From contig JAWNZC010000352.1 of the NCBI GenBank assembly GCA_035771165.1, positions 176,001 through 240,000 of the forward strand: a stretch of 64,000 nt of DNA, given 5' to 3'. The notes beneath the pieces were generated by a model. The model was not told where the DNA came from. It ran no database searches and saw only the letters and a program-made list of their open reading frames with translations. The position numbers and the translations under genes are program-made. Origin of the DNA: Paragorgia papillata (lineage: Eukaryota; Cnidaria; Anthozoa; Scleralcyonacea; Coralliidae). Positions 50,627-62,600 of the stretch are shown piece by piece. Every line of letters begins with the position of its first letter. The stretch's first letter is position 1.

Positions 50627-53285
50627 TCTACAAGAATGCAAAAAAATAATCTCTTTAACCTTTTCATTCCTATCAGTTCCATTTGGCACTTTTATTTTTT
50701 TACTCTGTCTAACCGCCAGACTTTTTTACTCTGTCTAACGCTAATCAGGATTTTTATACTAGTCTTCCTGACATGGTGGAAGTTAAAGGGTTGAACAGTC
50801 TAAACTTTGACAAACTAAAGTTTTGTCGTGATTACACGGGGAACATAAATAACCTATACATAATTAGCCGACAGGAAATAAATATAACGATTAATTTATT
50901 CTGGCTTCGGCTAAGCTGACAGGAGCTCGCCTTATCAAACTAAACGTTATCTAACAAAACAAAACTCTAACATAAAGAGAAAATCTCATTTTAATAAAAG
51001 TTTAAACTGTTGTTTTTTTCAGTGTGCAGATCCGAAGACGACATAAGACTGACTCTTGTAAAAATTGTGATGACTCTTTCTCACTTTCACTGTGAAATCT
51101 AAATCTATTATTGAATAAAGAAGGAAGCTTGCTCACTCATGCATTTGATTCTATTCATTTCAAATTATAATCAATATAAATAATTACACATCTCAAGACA
51201 GTAATTCCTGTCTTATATATTATATTAATACCAACAAAAAATAACGAAGTTGAACATATGTAACTGGTTCAACGTCGTCCCCTTCTAACAGCCCTTAAAA
51301 GGGACTGTAGTACAGTCCAATGTTTCACTGGTTACACAACAGCATTATTGTATAATTTTTGTAATTCAAGTTTCTATGTTCATTATTTTACGATAAATCT
51401 TCCATGACTTTTTCTGGCAAGATACCAGTTTGTCAGTTGACCACAATATGTATACATAAACATCTTCTACAATATCAACACAAATTAAATATATTATTAA
51501 CTTCCGCTCAGAGGAACCGCCTGAGGGACATCAAACAAATAATAAACAATGATATTTCCCCTAAAATAACTAAGATTTACACATGCCTAATTACTGAGCT
51601 AAAACTAATTATATGTTTGTACAGTATATTGAATGTAACGCGTAGGCAGTTTTGGATAATTAAAATTGGATAATTAAAATTACCGAGAAGGTGCAACCAT
51701 ATAATTTCTAGTTGCGTCTCTGAGTATTTATTTGTAATTAAGGTCCAACGATTGCATGTGATCCAAGATACATCTATTTGGTTACAGTATATATACGAAC
51801 AGTAGCAGACTGGAGCCAAACTCAGGTTGCACATGGCCGTAGAACAGTGGCTAACCGCGCACAAGTCAACTCTGCGCCTGGGTTCTATTTCTGCTCCATG
51901 CTCTTTTCATAATTTCACTTTGGCCACATACGAGGAGAATTTCAGTTTGACTCTACCAAAACCCACAGGTTTTCTGTGAGTACACTCTGCGAGTTTCCTC
52001 CTGTAGGCCGAACACTGGACTAACAAGAGATGGCCCCATGCACTAGACCCGTTTAGAGAGAACAATTTAGATCATACGACTGATAGGGTTATCCAGTACA
52101 AATAAAGTTAGTTTAATTTACTCTGGTTTCCTCCTGTAGTAACACTTCCCACCTATTGACGCAGACTGAATTCATTTGATCTTATACGAAGGCCTGAATT
52201 GACATGTCGATCGAAAGCTAAGAAATATATAAACGTAGTAAATATAAATTTTCGCTAATTATTAGCCGTTACTAAAATAATTTCTTAATGTAACCGCATT
52301 GATATACGTGATAGTTGTGTTACGCATTTAGTTTGTTAAGAAAATTTCTCTGTAACTGCATGCAGTAATATTCAATAATGACCTTTTCAAGCTTACCTTG
52401 AGAGAATAATTTTTCCGTCCAAACTTCGGTCAGTTCTTGTTGAAAGTGTTTATTATAGTGTCAAGTGTTACTCGTTATTTACCTTAAAAACAATGCTTCA
52501 TTAACTATTGTTCTGTCATACCGCCTCATGCATAGACTATAATAGGTAGTTTATTTGAATTTTTAATCGAGGGGAAATAAAAGTGATACGACCTAAAATG
52601 TTTCTTGATAATTAGCCAGAGTATGCCAAGAAAACGCGCCCTAGCTTGCTTGTAGAATTAAATAGTCAAAACATTTATCATCACTTGCAGTTATCATACT
52701 ATAGAAGTGAAACTCACGCAATTCATCGATCCCGAGTACCTTGTAAAGGGGACCTAAAGCGATGCTTCTGCACTGAAAATGCTGCCGAAATTCAGTTAAA
52801 TTTCTAATAGTAAGAAACATAAGGAATGTAACTCATAGAATATTCAATATAAACTTGATGTACATGCACTCATGATGCACCGAGGTTTTCATACGATTAC
52901 ATTGGTACTTTTAAATTTAAAATATAGTTTTATAAATCTTCAAATCTAACGGTTACTTGATTTCCTGTTGATTCAAGTGGCGTCAAGATGGTCCTCAAGT
53001 TAAGAATTTTACTAGCTCTGGCACAATACTAGAGCTGTACAGTGTATTCAAAACCCAATTTGCAGGAAAATGAAGCCGAGAATCGCTATATATCTGACCG
53101 CCCCAAGGCTCCTATCCGGACGAAAAATCGAACCCAAAAGTCTCTTGTCTTAAATATACAAAGGAGTATTAGAGTAAGAGACTTATTTTCGCAGTTACTA
53201 TTTATTATTGAATTAGTGAAGTTAATTTCAAAACTTAAAATTCTATAATTTAATACACGGTAAGATAAGATAAGCAAAGATAAGA
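50627..53285. other. Upstream of the multidomain gene; SINE debris
   Basis: Promoter and 5' untranslated region of the minus-strand gene, then non-coding DNA. At about 51832-52150 is probable SINE-like material: AACAGTGGCTAACCGCGC and GGGTTCTATTTCTGCTCC resemble tRNA-type A and B boxes, followed by GAGTTTCCTCCTGTAGGCC. Nothing else is supported. Confidence 0.4.
51832..52150 (+). mobile_element. Possible tRNA-derived SINE with CTCCTGTAG tail
   Basis: A-box-like AGTGGCTAACCGCGC (51846 on) and B-box-like GGGTTCTATTTC (51881 on), spaced about 35 bases, then a tail with repeated GTTTCCTCCTGTAG (51990 and 52127). No target duplication located. Confidence 0.4.
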
Positions 53286-53289
53286 AGAT

Positions 53290-53350
53290 TGTAAACTGCC
53301 GAGGTTGGTTTTGATAACGGACGTTTCAAGCGGAGCCTTTCATCAGAGTG
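53290..53350. repeat. Dispersed repeat fragment (AAACTGCCGAGG family)
   Basis: AAACTGCCGAGGTTGGTTTT, then GATAACGGACGTTTCAAGCG and GAGCCTTTCATCAGAG. Same family as fragments near 16.8, 18.6, 29.8 and 56.47 kb. Confidence 0.55.
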
Positions 53351-53715
53351 AAAATCAACAGTATACAACAGAAATTAATATGCTTTACTTCAAGACAACA
53401 AGTTGAAAAACAAGATACAATTGATATGTTGGCATCAGTTAATTTTATTTTCTTAATATAAGCGAACAGGCTGAATGATTAAGTATTGCCTTGGAATCCT
53501 GTTGCATTTCTTATCGTAAATATTCATATTAACTCTTTTGCACAACAATTGAAAACAGTAGAATTAGAAGCAGGAACGCAAACTTCATATCCCATATTGC
53601 ACTCGATAACATATTCTGTTCCTATTCGACCATCTTTACACTATGACCATCGTTTTTCCATCACTTCTAAAATGGATAACAAAGGAGAAATAGAATGATA
53701 CACAGCCATATTTGC

Positions 53716-54215
53716 ACCAGGACAGGACATGAGGATAGGATAGGATAGGACAGGCAGGGCAAGATAGGAAAGGATAGGATAGGGCAGGGCAAGATGGGCA
53801 AGGATAGGACAGAACAGGGCAAGACAGGATAGGACAGAACAGGGCAAGACAGGATAGGATAGGAGGATAGCAGAGGGCAAGACATGACTAGACAGGGCAG
53901 GATAGGATATAGCCTGGTACCCTGGCCCAATTTCAAAAGAAATAAGGGCCAGGTAACCACTAATCTCATTCTCGCGTCATCAGGGCTAAATCCACTTATG
54001 ACGATTGCAGTTTCACTCATAGCCAATAAAAACGCGCGAAAATTCAACCAATAGGAAAGCAGAAGTCTTTAGTGGTTACCTGGCCCATATTCTTTGATTG
54101 GGCCAGGGTACCAGGCTAGATAGGATAGGGCAGGTCAAGATAGGATAGGATAGGACAGGGCAGGGCAAGATAGGATAGGACAGAACAAGGCAAGACAGGA
54201 TAAGGACAGAACAGG
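53716..54215. repeat. AGGATAGGACAGGGCA minisatellite interrupted by a MITE
   Basis: Imperfect tandem array of 5-10-base words (AGGAT, AGGAC, AGGGC, AAGAT) from 53716 to 53908 and again from 54119 to 54215, about 50 bases upstream of the condensation-like gene. The long Leu/Pro/Ser/Tyr-rich frames over it are artefacts. Confidence 0.9.
53910..54118. mobile_element. MITE inserted in the minisatellite
   Basis: Ends TAGCCTGGTACCCTGGCCCA and its complement; a second nested inverted repeat GGGCCAGGTAACCACTAA / TTAGTGGTTACCTGGCCC lies inside. The flanking minisatellite resumes in register (GGATA/GATAGG), so insertion came after array growth. Confidence 0.9.
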
Positions 54216-54364
54216 GATTATGTACATGTTTTGTAATCAATGGGGATACGCTGGGATACATGGCGGTAAAATTAGCTCCACCAACCTTACCACCTTTTAT
54301 CCCGAGTACCCCTATTATCCTTAGAAGCGTGGCAGAGGAGCACACAAGAGCTCGACAATGGAAG

Positions 54365-55873
54365 ATGAATTTGACAGTTTATTTCTTTGTTTCCTTTACC
54401 ATTGTGTCATTTTCTGTGTACATGATCTTCAAGCTTGTCTCAAGGTTGTTCTACAACCAGAAAAAACAATATTGTAGAAAATCTCGGAATAATAGACGTC
54501 CTATTTACTGCATTCAAGAGTGGGAAGCCAGGCGAGATATGGGATATCATGAGAGCTATTTATCAGATTTAGATTCAAAATTTGGTTCAAAAGTGTATGC
54601 TGTAGTCTTTCTCAAGTCAGCAGTAACTCTCAGACGTGATGCAGTTCATAATGCTCTTGTGTTATTATCCAGAAAACATCCATTACTAAGAGCCAATGTG
54701 GATATGCGAGTGAAGGGTTATTCATTTTATGAAAATATTCATGATTGTCATATGCGAAGAAAACAGTTTGTTATCCGTGAAGCTCGAGAGTTTAGGCCAG
54801 AATTAAGGTTTGTTAACACAAGCCATTGGAAGATTGTATTAGAAGAAGAATTCTTGCTGAATAGAAAGAATAATCTTTTCAAACCATTGTGGAGAACTAT
54901 TCTTCTTCGAGAACAGTATCATGCAAAAGAGAGACTTTATACCAACTCCTTGTTGTTCTTCTTTGATCAAGTTATCATGGACAGAAGATCTGTTGTGCCT
55001 TTCATTGAAGACTTTACGAAGTTTTTATGCAAACTTGTCAACTGTGATATCCATGTGGATGATACTAGAGCACTGGAGTTGCAGGGCCCTTCAGAACTAC
55101 TGTTGAAAGACCCACCATTTTGGAAATCTTTGATATTCATGGTTCACAATAAATTAAACAAGTTGTTTAGCTTTGGATCAAGTTTAGAAATATGTCACAG
55201 GGAATCCAAAAGGCAAAAAATGAAACCATTGTTTCTTACTCAAAGTCTCTCCACTGAAGAGACTTCTCAACTGTTTCATTGTTGTCGTAAAATGAAGTGT
55301 TCTCTGATTTCAGTATTTGTAGCTGCTTGGTTACAAATGCATGCAGGTCATTCAGCCAATGGGAATGTGCCACAAGCGGTATTTAAGAAACCTGTGAGTG
55401 TTGTCATGGATTATCGCAATTCATTATCAACACCATTTCCATCATCGTATCTTGGCAACAGCAGTTCAAATATAGTTCTTCATCTATCTGTTGATCAACA
55501 ACAAAAAGCTAATTTTTGGTCCTCAGTTGAACATTGTGAATCTTTATTAAACTCAGCAATGAAAAATGAGGAGCATCTGGACTTCATATGGAAACTAAAG
55601 AATTGCAATCGGGGAATGGTGGGAAAGTTAAATAGATCAGATTTTGAAATTGCTGATGTTGGACAATTTAATTTGATAAGAACCCATCCATTTTCACTTG
55701 AAGAGATTTACTTTGGAGCAAGTGGAGTATCTGAGGTGACATTAACATTGGTAGTTATTAACAATAAATTATATTGTGGCATGCACTTGAGTTCGGACAA
55801 CAGTGAATGCTCAGGTTTTCTTAAAGCCCTGCTTACTATGATAGAACATCACATGTGTTCTCAGCTGGCTTGA
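54365..55873 (+). CDS. Membrane-anchored condensation/acyltransferase-fold protein, catalytic motif degenerate
   Basis: Intronless frame. The ATG at 54365 precedes a clean N-terminal membrane anchor (MNLTVYFFVSFTIVSFSVYM), giving 502 residues; an upstream in-frame ATG at 54260 would add 35 proline-rich residues. The remainder matches the condensation/alcohol O-acetyltransferase-like superfamily: an N-terminal half with VVFLKSAVTLRRDAVHNALV and LLSRKHPLLRANV, typical of these enzymes, and a C-terminal half with PVSVVMDYRNSLSTPFPSSY and LGNSSSNIVLHLSVD. Such enzymes normally use HHxxxDG; here the corresponding place reads FFFDQVIMDRRSV, so the active histidine is lost and catalysis is doubtful unless another residue serves. 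Related animal proteins are uncharacterised. Function unknown. Confidence 0.65.
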   Translation: MNLTVYFFVSFTIVSFSVYMIFKLVSRLFYNQKKQYCRKSRNNRRPIYCIQEWEARRDMGYHESYLSDLDSKFGSKVYAVVFLKSAVTLRRDAVHNALVLLSRKHPLLRANVDMRVKGYSFYENIHDCHMRRKQFVIREAREFRPELRFVNTSHWKIVLEEEFLLNRKNNLFKPLWRTILLREQYHAKERLYTNSLLFFFDQVIMDRRSVVPFIEDFTKFLCKLVNCDIHVDDTRALELQGPSELLLKDPPFWKSLIFMVHNKLNKLFSFGSSLEICHRESKRQKMKPLFLTQSLSTEETSQLFHCCRKMKCSLISVFVAAWLQMHAGHSANGNVPQAVFKKPVSVVMDYRNSLSTPFPSSYLGNSSSNIVLHLSVDQQQKANFWSSVEHCESLLNSAMKNEEHLDFIWKLKNCNRGMVGKLNRSDFEIADVGQFNLIRTHPFSLEEIYFGASGVSEVTLTLVVINNKLYCGMHLSSDNSECSGFLKALLTMIEHHMCSQLA

Positions 55874-56666
55874 TCTTCTGACTGACTTTAGCCAGTCTAC
55901 ACAATGCTACCCTCAAAAGGCCTGGATACTAGTTTTTGTAGTCTAATGCTGGCATTCAAGGGGGACACTCCTAAAGCAATTTAAATCTAGCTATTGGAGG
56001 CATTATGTCATTTCAAACAATTCTAAATAATTCTAATATATTACAATATAATTTTTTACTACTGTATTTTCTATTTCATAACCCTCTATTGTAATTACCT
56101 TAATTTTATTTAATTTTATTAAATCTTCATTATGCTACTAAGATAGTACATTTATTTTACTTGTACAATTGTATTAAATATTGGTAAAAATATTTTACGA
56201 ATTTTATGTTAAACACAAAATAAATATAAATCATATTTATTTTTAGAAGATATACCACATCAGACTGAGTCCTTACTGCTTGACTATGCAGTTGTTCATC
56301 CACGAGTTTCACAGCTCCTCGCATTGTAAGCAATAACTTTGATTGTTTGTTGGCAATTAAGCAAAAAGAAACTAACTAATAATTCATTGTTTATTGGCAT
56401 TGTAATTTAATCTATAGAGTGTAAAAAAGTAAAGTGTTTTGCATAGTACAAAGCAAAAATATCATAAACTGCCGAGCAAACAAGATGGCTGCATGAAAAT
56501 CACGCAGGAAAAACTATATCCCGGAAGCAATACCACCAGAAGCGAAACTCTTTTAGCTCATATTTGTACTGATCTAAGTTCGCAATGGATTATAGTAAAA
56601 TATACAGCCACCATTTTCTGATGATGGCTTCTCAAGTACGGAGCAGTAGAACGAGAATCAAGTAAA
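55874..56666. other. Intergenic between convergent genes
   Basis: 3' flanks of the condensation-like gene (+) and SCYL2 (-). AATAAA on the plus strand near 56219 could end the former. A repeat fragment (AAACTGCCGAGCAAAC) starts at 56466. No gene. Confidence 0.45.
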
Positions 56667-59600
56667 TCAACCAAAGATATCTAATAAATCAGTATTGTTC
56701 ACTGGTTGGTTAGTCGTCTTTTGACTAGATGCAAGTGACGTGGAACCAACATTAAAACTTTGATTCATTGGTAAGGCTGCTTGACTTGCAACTGGTGCTC
56801 TTGTCATGTATGCGCCAGAGGATCCTAAATGGAAAAAAATAATTTTTTAATGAGTTCTGAAGTGATATGAAAATCATGTACACCTTTTGAGATTATTTAT
56901 TAAAATCCTGTCAAACTTTGCATGTCGATGCGTCTCAACAATGTACTAAAAACGTCCATGAATACATGGTATATGTTACCTGATGAGAAAGGTTGTTGAA
57001 GTCCACCTAATGTCATCCCATTAAGACTTCTTGTCTGAGTTTGATTTTGTGTAAATCCTGGAATTTCCAGTGAGTTCAGAGAAGTCGAGTTCACTGGCTT
57101 GGTGGATGACGTAATTGAGGAGGGGTATGACGGAGGACCAGGTTGCCTTGCAGTCATTCCTACTGGCATGTAACCTTCAAAACAGAAGAAAGTACTTCAA
57201 CGACAACAGCAGCAACAACACCATCATCAACAACGTGCAGCAGCGACAACGCCAACAGCAGTATTAGTATTGTGAAATAATAGTTTGCTACCAGCTGGTG
57301 ATATTGATCAATAACACAAATACTTCATTCATGATTCCTAATACCTGGCATTGTATTCATGCTCCCTATGTTCATGCCTGTTGTCATGCCTCCAGCGTTA
57401 AATGACGAAAAATTATTCTGAGGAAAGCCTGTGGACGCAGCAGGATAGCCAGTGTTTGGTTGTTTGAAACCAGTGTTATAAGGTTTAGGGTTGGACATTG
57501 ATGATAAATTAACTCCTGGCTGGATGTTTGGTTGTGTACGACCACTAGATAGAGAGCTCGTGCTTGATATGGTTGACATGGTTGACATGTTGTTCATAGG
57601 ATTAGGACTTGGCTTCAGAATTTGACTTGACGTCACTGGTTTTGATGACGTCTTAACAGAACCGAAATGATCCCGGGAAGGTTGTGTCTGGTTTTGTGAT
57701 TTCTGTGGAGCAACACTGAGACTGGCCAGTTCTTGTGTGTTCTGTGATGGCTGAGAATCGCCAGCAAAGCCAAAGAATTTGTTGAACTAAAAAATATAAA
57801 GAAAATATGGGAGGACATTATAGTTCGTTATGACCAACCAAAAGTCTCACTTTTTGGCTAAGAGAAAACATATTGAGCGATTAATTAACAGCAAAACAAC
57901 AATAACAGAGATGATTTCATTCAGAAAACAAAAACAAAAAAGCACGCAGACTGCGTGTAGCTATCAAAGGTTTCACCTACCGCAGCACTACCATTGGGCA
58001 AGTTTTTCTGTTCCGTTTTAGATTTTTCTGGAATAAAATTGAATAGTTAAGCGACCAAAACATTCGAAAGACATCATCTGATTTAAGAATTCTCATTTAC
58101 AATATACCATATCATATGCTTCGCGAAATCATATTCAAATTGAAAATATTTAAAATAGGCAATCTTGATGTACGACGACAACGTTACCTTGTGGAGTTGG
58201 TGTGGCATTTCCAGAGAATAAGTTCGTAACTTTTCCCATGATATCATCCATTTCTTTACTTTGCTGCACTTCTTGAGCAAAAGCAAGTGAAGACCTTAAA
58301 TCCAGAACAATTCATTATTATTATTAACCACCATCACAATAACCACCTGCACCACTGCAGCCAAAAACAATCATTAAAATAATCACTACCACCATGCAGC
58401 CAAGACGATCACCACCACCATCACTGCTACCATTATGTAAAAATTAGTCATTACAATTACTTTGTTTCCTCTTGCATTTGCTTCAGCTGCTGTAATTTTG
58501 CTTTCTGTTCTGTTTCAACGCGGCTCACTAATTCTCGAATAACCGACATAAACTGAGTGAACTGTAAAATAACGAAGCAACAACACATGGTATTGATTAA
58601 TATATGTTAGAATTCGTTTACGAAGGGTAGTTGGTTGCTTGTTTTGATTGGTTGGTTATATGAGTTGCATAAAAGTACTCTTAATATCGATGATGACATT
58701 TACCTGGGAAATGTTTAGGCCTGGTTCCACAGCGATAGGAAGCAGAAATGGAAGAGCAGATCTAGCAATATAATCTTTATCCAGACTGAGTTTCTTATGA
58801 ATCATCGTCTGCTTAAAAATACCTAAACATGTAATAAAATATGGTTACTTAAACGTTTATCACAACATTTTATTTTACAACATATAATTTTTGTTTTTAT
58901 TTAACACTTCTATAATAAACATGCAGTTGTATTTCGATCAGCACCGTTTTTGAGTAGCGAAGATTCATGAGATAGAATCAGTGCTGTTGAGAAAAGTTAT
59001 CAAAAATTGGAATATTAAAGTTTCAGTTGTTTTGCTGTAGAAGCTGTCGTAAGTAGTCAAACTGAAAAATTCAGGCGCCAGACGGGACTCACAACCTTTC
59101 GAGTACTAGCATAGTATAATGTCACTTGAACGTAACTTATTTTATAAACAGGGATTGTACATTTTCACGATGGAAAGTACGTCATCTTAATTTACGGAAT
59201 ACAGTAGATTCAATTACAAGTCACACCTAAAATGGCCATGCAGATTGCTGGCTCACGACTTGGGATTTCTACCAGAAGAGGAAATACTTCATCTATGACG
59301 AGATATTTGTCCAAGAATTCCATGATCTTTCCAAGACAAACAAGACAGTTGACACGAACCTTGGCCAAGAGAAAAAACAAGATGGATTTAAATAACCAAT
59401 ATAGACATGCATATGGTAGAATAATTGATAAAGCGAGAGAGAAAGCCATAGAGTAACAAACGTTTGGTAGACATTTGTCAAACTCAAGTAGCTGAAATAA
59501 GAATATTTCTGAGTCCCAGACACTTTGAGCAATAACTTACGGACAGTGTGTTGGTTTTAATACAAAGAGTTTTGATTCTTGGAATTATGGAATGTTTCAT

Positions 59601-62600
59601 AGCGGAGTACTCGATCATCTTTGCAAAGCTTGGAATAATAGTAAGAGCAAGCTCCTGAAATAAATAGTAAACGGAAATCATCACCATTACCATCATCACC
59701 ACAATCATCATCACTTCCACCACCTCCACCATCATCACCATGCACCTCCATCATCATCACCATTACCATCATCACCATTACCATCATTACCATCATCATC
59801 ACCACCATCATCATCACCTCCACCATCGCCACCTCCACCATCATCACCTCCACCATTACCACCTCCACCATCATCATCACCTCCACCATCACCATTACCA
59901 TCAGCACCTCCACCATCATCACCATCACCACCATCATCAGCACCTCCATCACCATCATCATCATCACCACCACCATCATCACCTCCACCATCATCATCGC
60001 CATCACCACCTCCACCATCATCACCACCACCACCATGTGCACCATAGCTCACCTGAACTTGTTCCGACGGAGCTTCAAGTGCTTGAAAGACCATGGGAAG
60101 CACATGGAACTGCACCTCTTCTTTTGGTGTTTTAATTAACAACAAATCCATCTTCTTTAGTAGAATTAATACTATCTGCAAAAGAAATGTCCTTAAACCA
60201 GTTTCATTCTGTATTTATAAGTCGAGCTTACATCATCCTTACTTTACGCCTTCAAGCTGCAATCAATATGTTTTCACCACTTTACCTGGATAGGATCTTG
60301 AATCTTTAAGACTGGTTTTAGTTTGGGAAAGATCAGCTCCGTGTATTCTTCATCTGTACAATTTTCTGCTATTAATAAGACGTTTGGAAGGACGAATGGT
60401 ATCATTGCTTGATTACTGAACTCAAGGCATAAATGAGGAAGCACTCGCTGAATGACAACACGCTTTAGAAAATAAAAGAAAATTATTAACATTAGAAAAC
60501 GCAATTTTCAAATTTCTTGATAATTCCTAAGGTACAGTATACGGGAGGCTGCATGTGTGGCACATTCTGTTGGGGTGCCGTCTCTCGCCGCTGAAGTTAA
60601 GCCCGGTCGGCTTGAAATGGTTAAAACACTTCTTGATGTAGGACGGACCAGTCCGGTTGGACGATATTCGGATTGTTGCTTTCTGAGCTAACTCGGTTAA
60701 GCGAGATGAAGATTTGACCTTTTTCTCATGCGCTTGTTTTTTCGCTTGGTTGGCCAAAAGTAGCCATTCACGCATGCGCTGTTCCGTCAAGTGCCGAGGG
60801 GCGTGTTGTCGCAAGCAATTACTTATTTTATAATGTACAATAAATACCTTTGGTAACATGGAGATTATCTTGTATAAACTTTTAAAGAACTGCGACTTAG
60901 TCATATTGTCTCTTTGCATTAATGTATCAAGGTAATGAAGAGTTTGTGCAGCCACGTTGTCAAAATAGGTCGCCTAGGAAAAATTGATGAGAAAAGATTT
61001 AGGTCTGAAATTTTCTTTTTCTTTCGAAAGCGTTTGAGCTGGTTTTAGTAGTTAATTCTAGTTATTTCATTGGTCCAAACCTTGGCTATTTGATGAGCGT
61101 CAGGTCGTAATTCTGGTGAAATGGACAGTAAACATTTCACTTGATCTTGTACTTCATTAGGGACATTGCCAAGAGCTGGGAGACTACGACTAATCTGAAA
61201 TAGAGAATTTATCAATGCACGAGCAACTTTTGTGTCGCCCGCATTCCCGTATTCCCGTTGGCGTTAGTCACACATGATTCGAACTGTATGGGCATTTACA
61301 AGCCGAGTCCCGACCCGATATAAGGATAATTCTATAGTTATACAATAAGCTATCACCTTTTCAATGTGTCTTTTATAAGTGACAATATCAGCCTCGCAGT
61401 CAAACAATGGTTTCCCATCGTTATAAATGGCGTAAATTAATATTCCTAAGGAAAACAAATCACTTGAAGTATTGCATGTCCTGGACAGAATGTGTTCTGG
61501 AGCAGTGTAGTTTAATTCAGGTTGGCACAATGGATTGAGCTGCGAGTCCCATCCTTGACATTCAAATGAAATCTGAAACTGTAATAAAATAGGTTTTGAG
61601 TTAATGAGCAAATGCACAAAAAATCTATATTGTGGGTCCGTCTATCGTAGGTCCGTCTATCGTGGGTCCGTCTATCATGGGTCCGTCTATCGTAGGTCCG
61701 TCTATCGTAGGTCGGTCTATCGTAGGTCGGTCTATCGTGGGTTCGTCTATCGTAGGTCCGTCTATCGTGGGTCCGTCTATCGTGCGTCTATCGTAGGTCC
61801 GTCTATCGTAGGTTCGTCTATCGTGGGTCCGTCACTCCGTCTACCGTGGGTTCGTCTATCGTGGGTCCGTCTATCGTGCGTCTATCGTAGGTCCGTCTAC
61901 CGTGGGTTCGTCTATCGTGGGTCAGTCTATCATGAGTGCGTGGCTAAGTGATTTTAAGTAGTATTTACAGCTTATGTTATATTAGATCAGTGGTTATACC
62001 TGTACGTCGGCAATAGTAGCCATTTTACTAAAATACAATCCAGCAACCTTCCATTGTCCATTCTTTGTAATCACAACAGATTCTGTTGTTAAATTACCGT
62101 GAAGTCTTTTAGCGTCATTGTGCAAAAAAATTAAACCTTCAACAATCTGGGAAGAAAAGTAAATAACGAATATATTGACGCTAAGCGTTGCGCGAGTACA
62201 TTGTGCAAAAACGAAAAAATTCAATTTTTTTTTTTTTGCTTTTGTTCAACTTGTTTTACCTGATACAATCCATAGACCTTCTCAACATCATATAGTTCAT
62301 AATCCTACGAATATAAACGCAAGATCAGAGAATACATACACTAGTGCACATGTCTAATAATAGATACTCAAATAAAAAACCCGTGTATACCAAATTTCAG
62401 AGAAGAATCTGAGAGCGAGATACAGTGAACGGGAGTTTGTCATGCTGTGGCAATATTACTGGCTGCTTTCTGCTAATAAGATGCGGCTTACACAGAACGT
62501 GAAACAGTCTCAATGTACAGATGATGGGTGAAGCTGTTTTTTTACGATTAAAACCAATACCTTGAGGTGTTTTGGAACTGGGGATGAAAATTTTGATGAT

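Noticed and set aside
53641..54345. Leu/Pro/Tyr-rich minus-strand frames
   Set aside because: Translation of the AGGATAGG minisatellite.
59740..60135. Poly-histidine open frame of 131 codons
   Set aside because: Pure translation of the CAC/CAT microsatellite inside an SCYL2 intron; it ends by running antisense through the neighbouring SCYL2 exon.
61604..61951. 115-codon frame with repeated SVYRG
   Set aside because: Product of a 15-bp minisatellite in an SCYL2 intron; no start context or domain.
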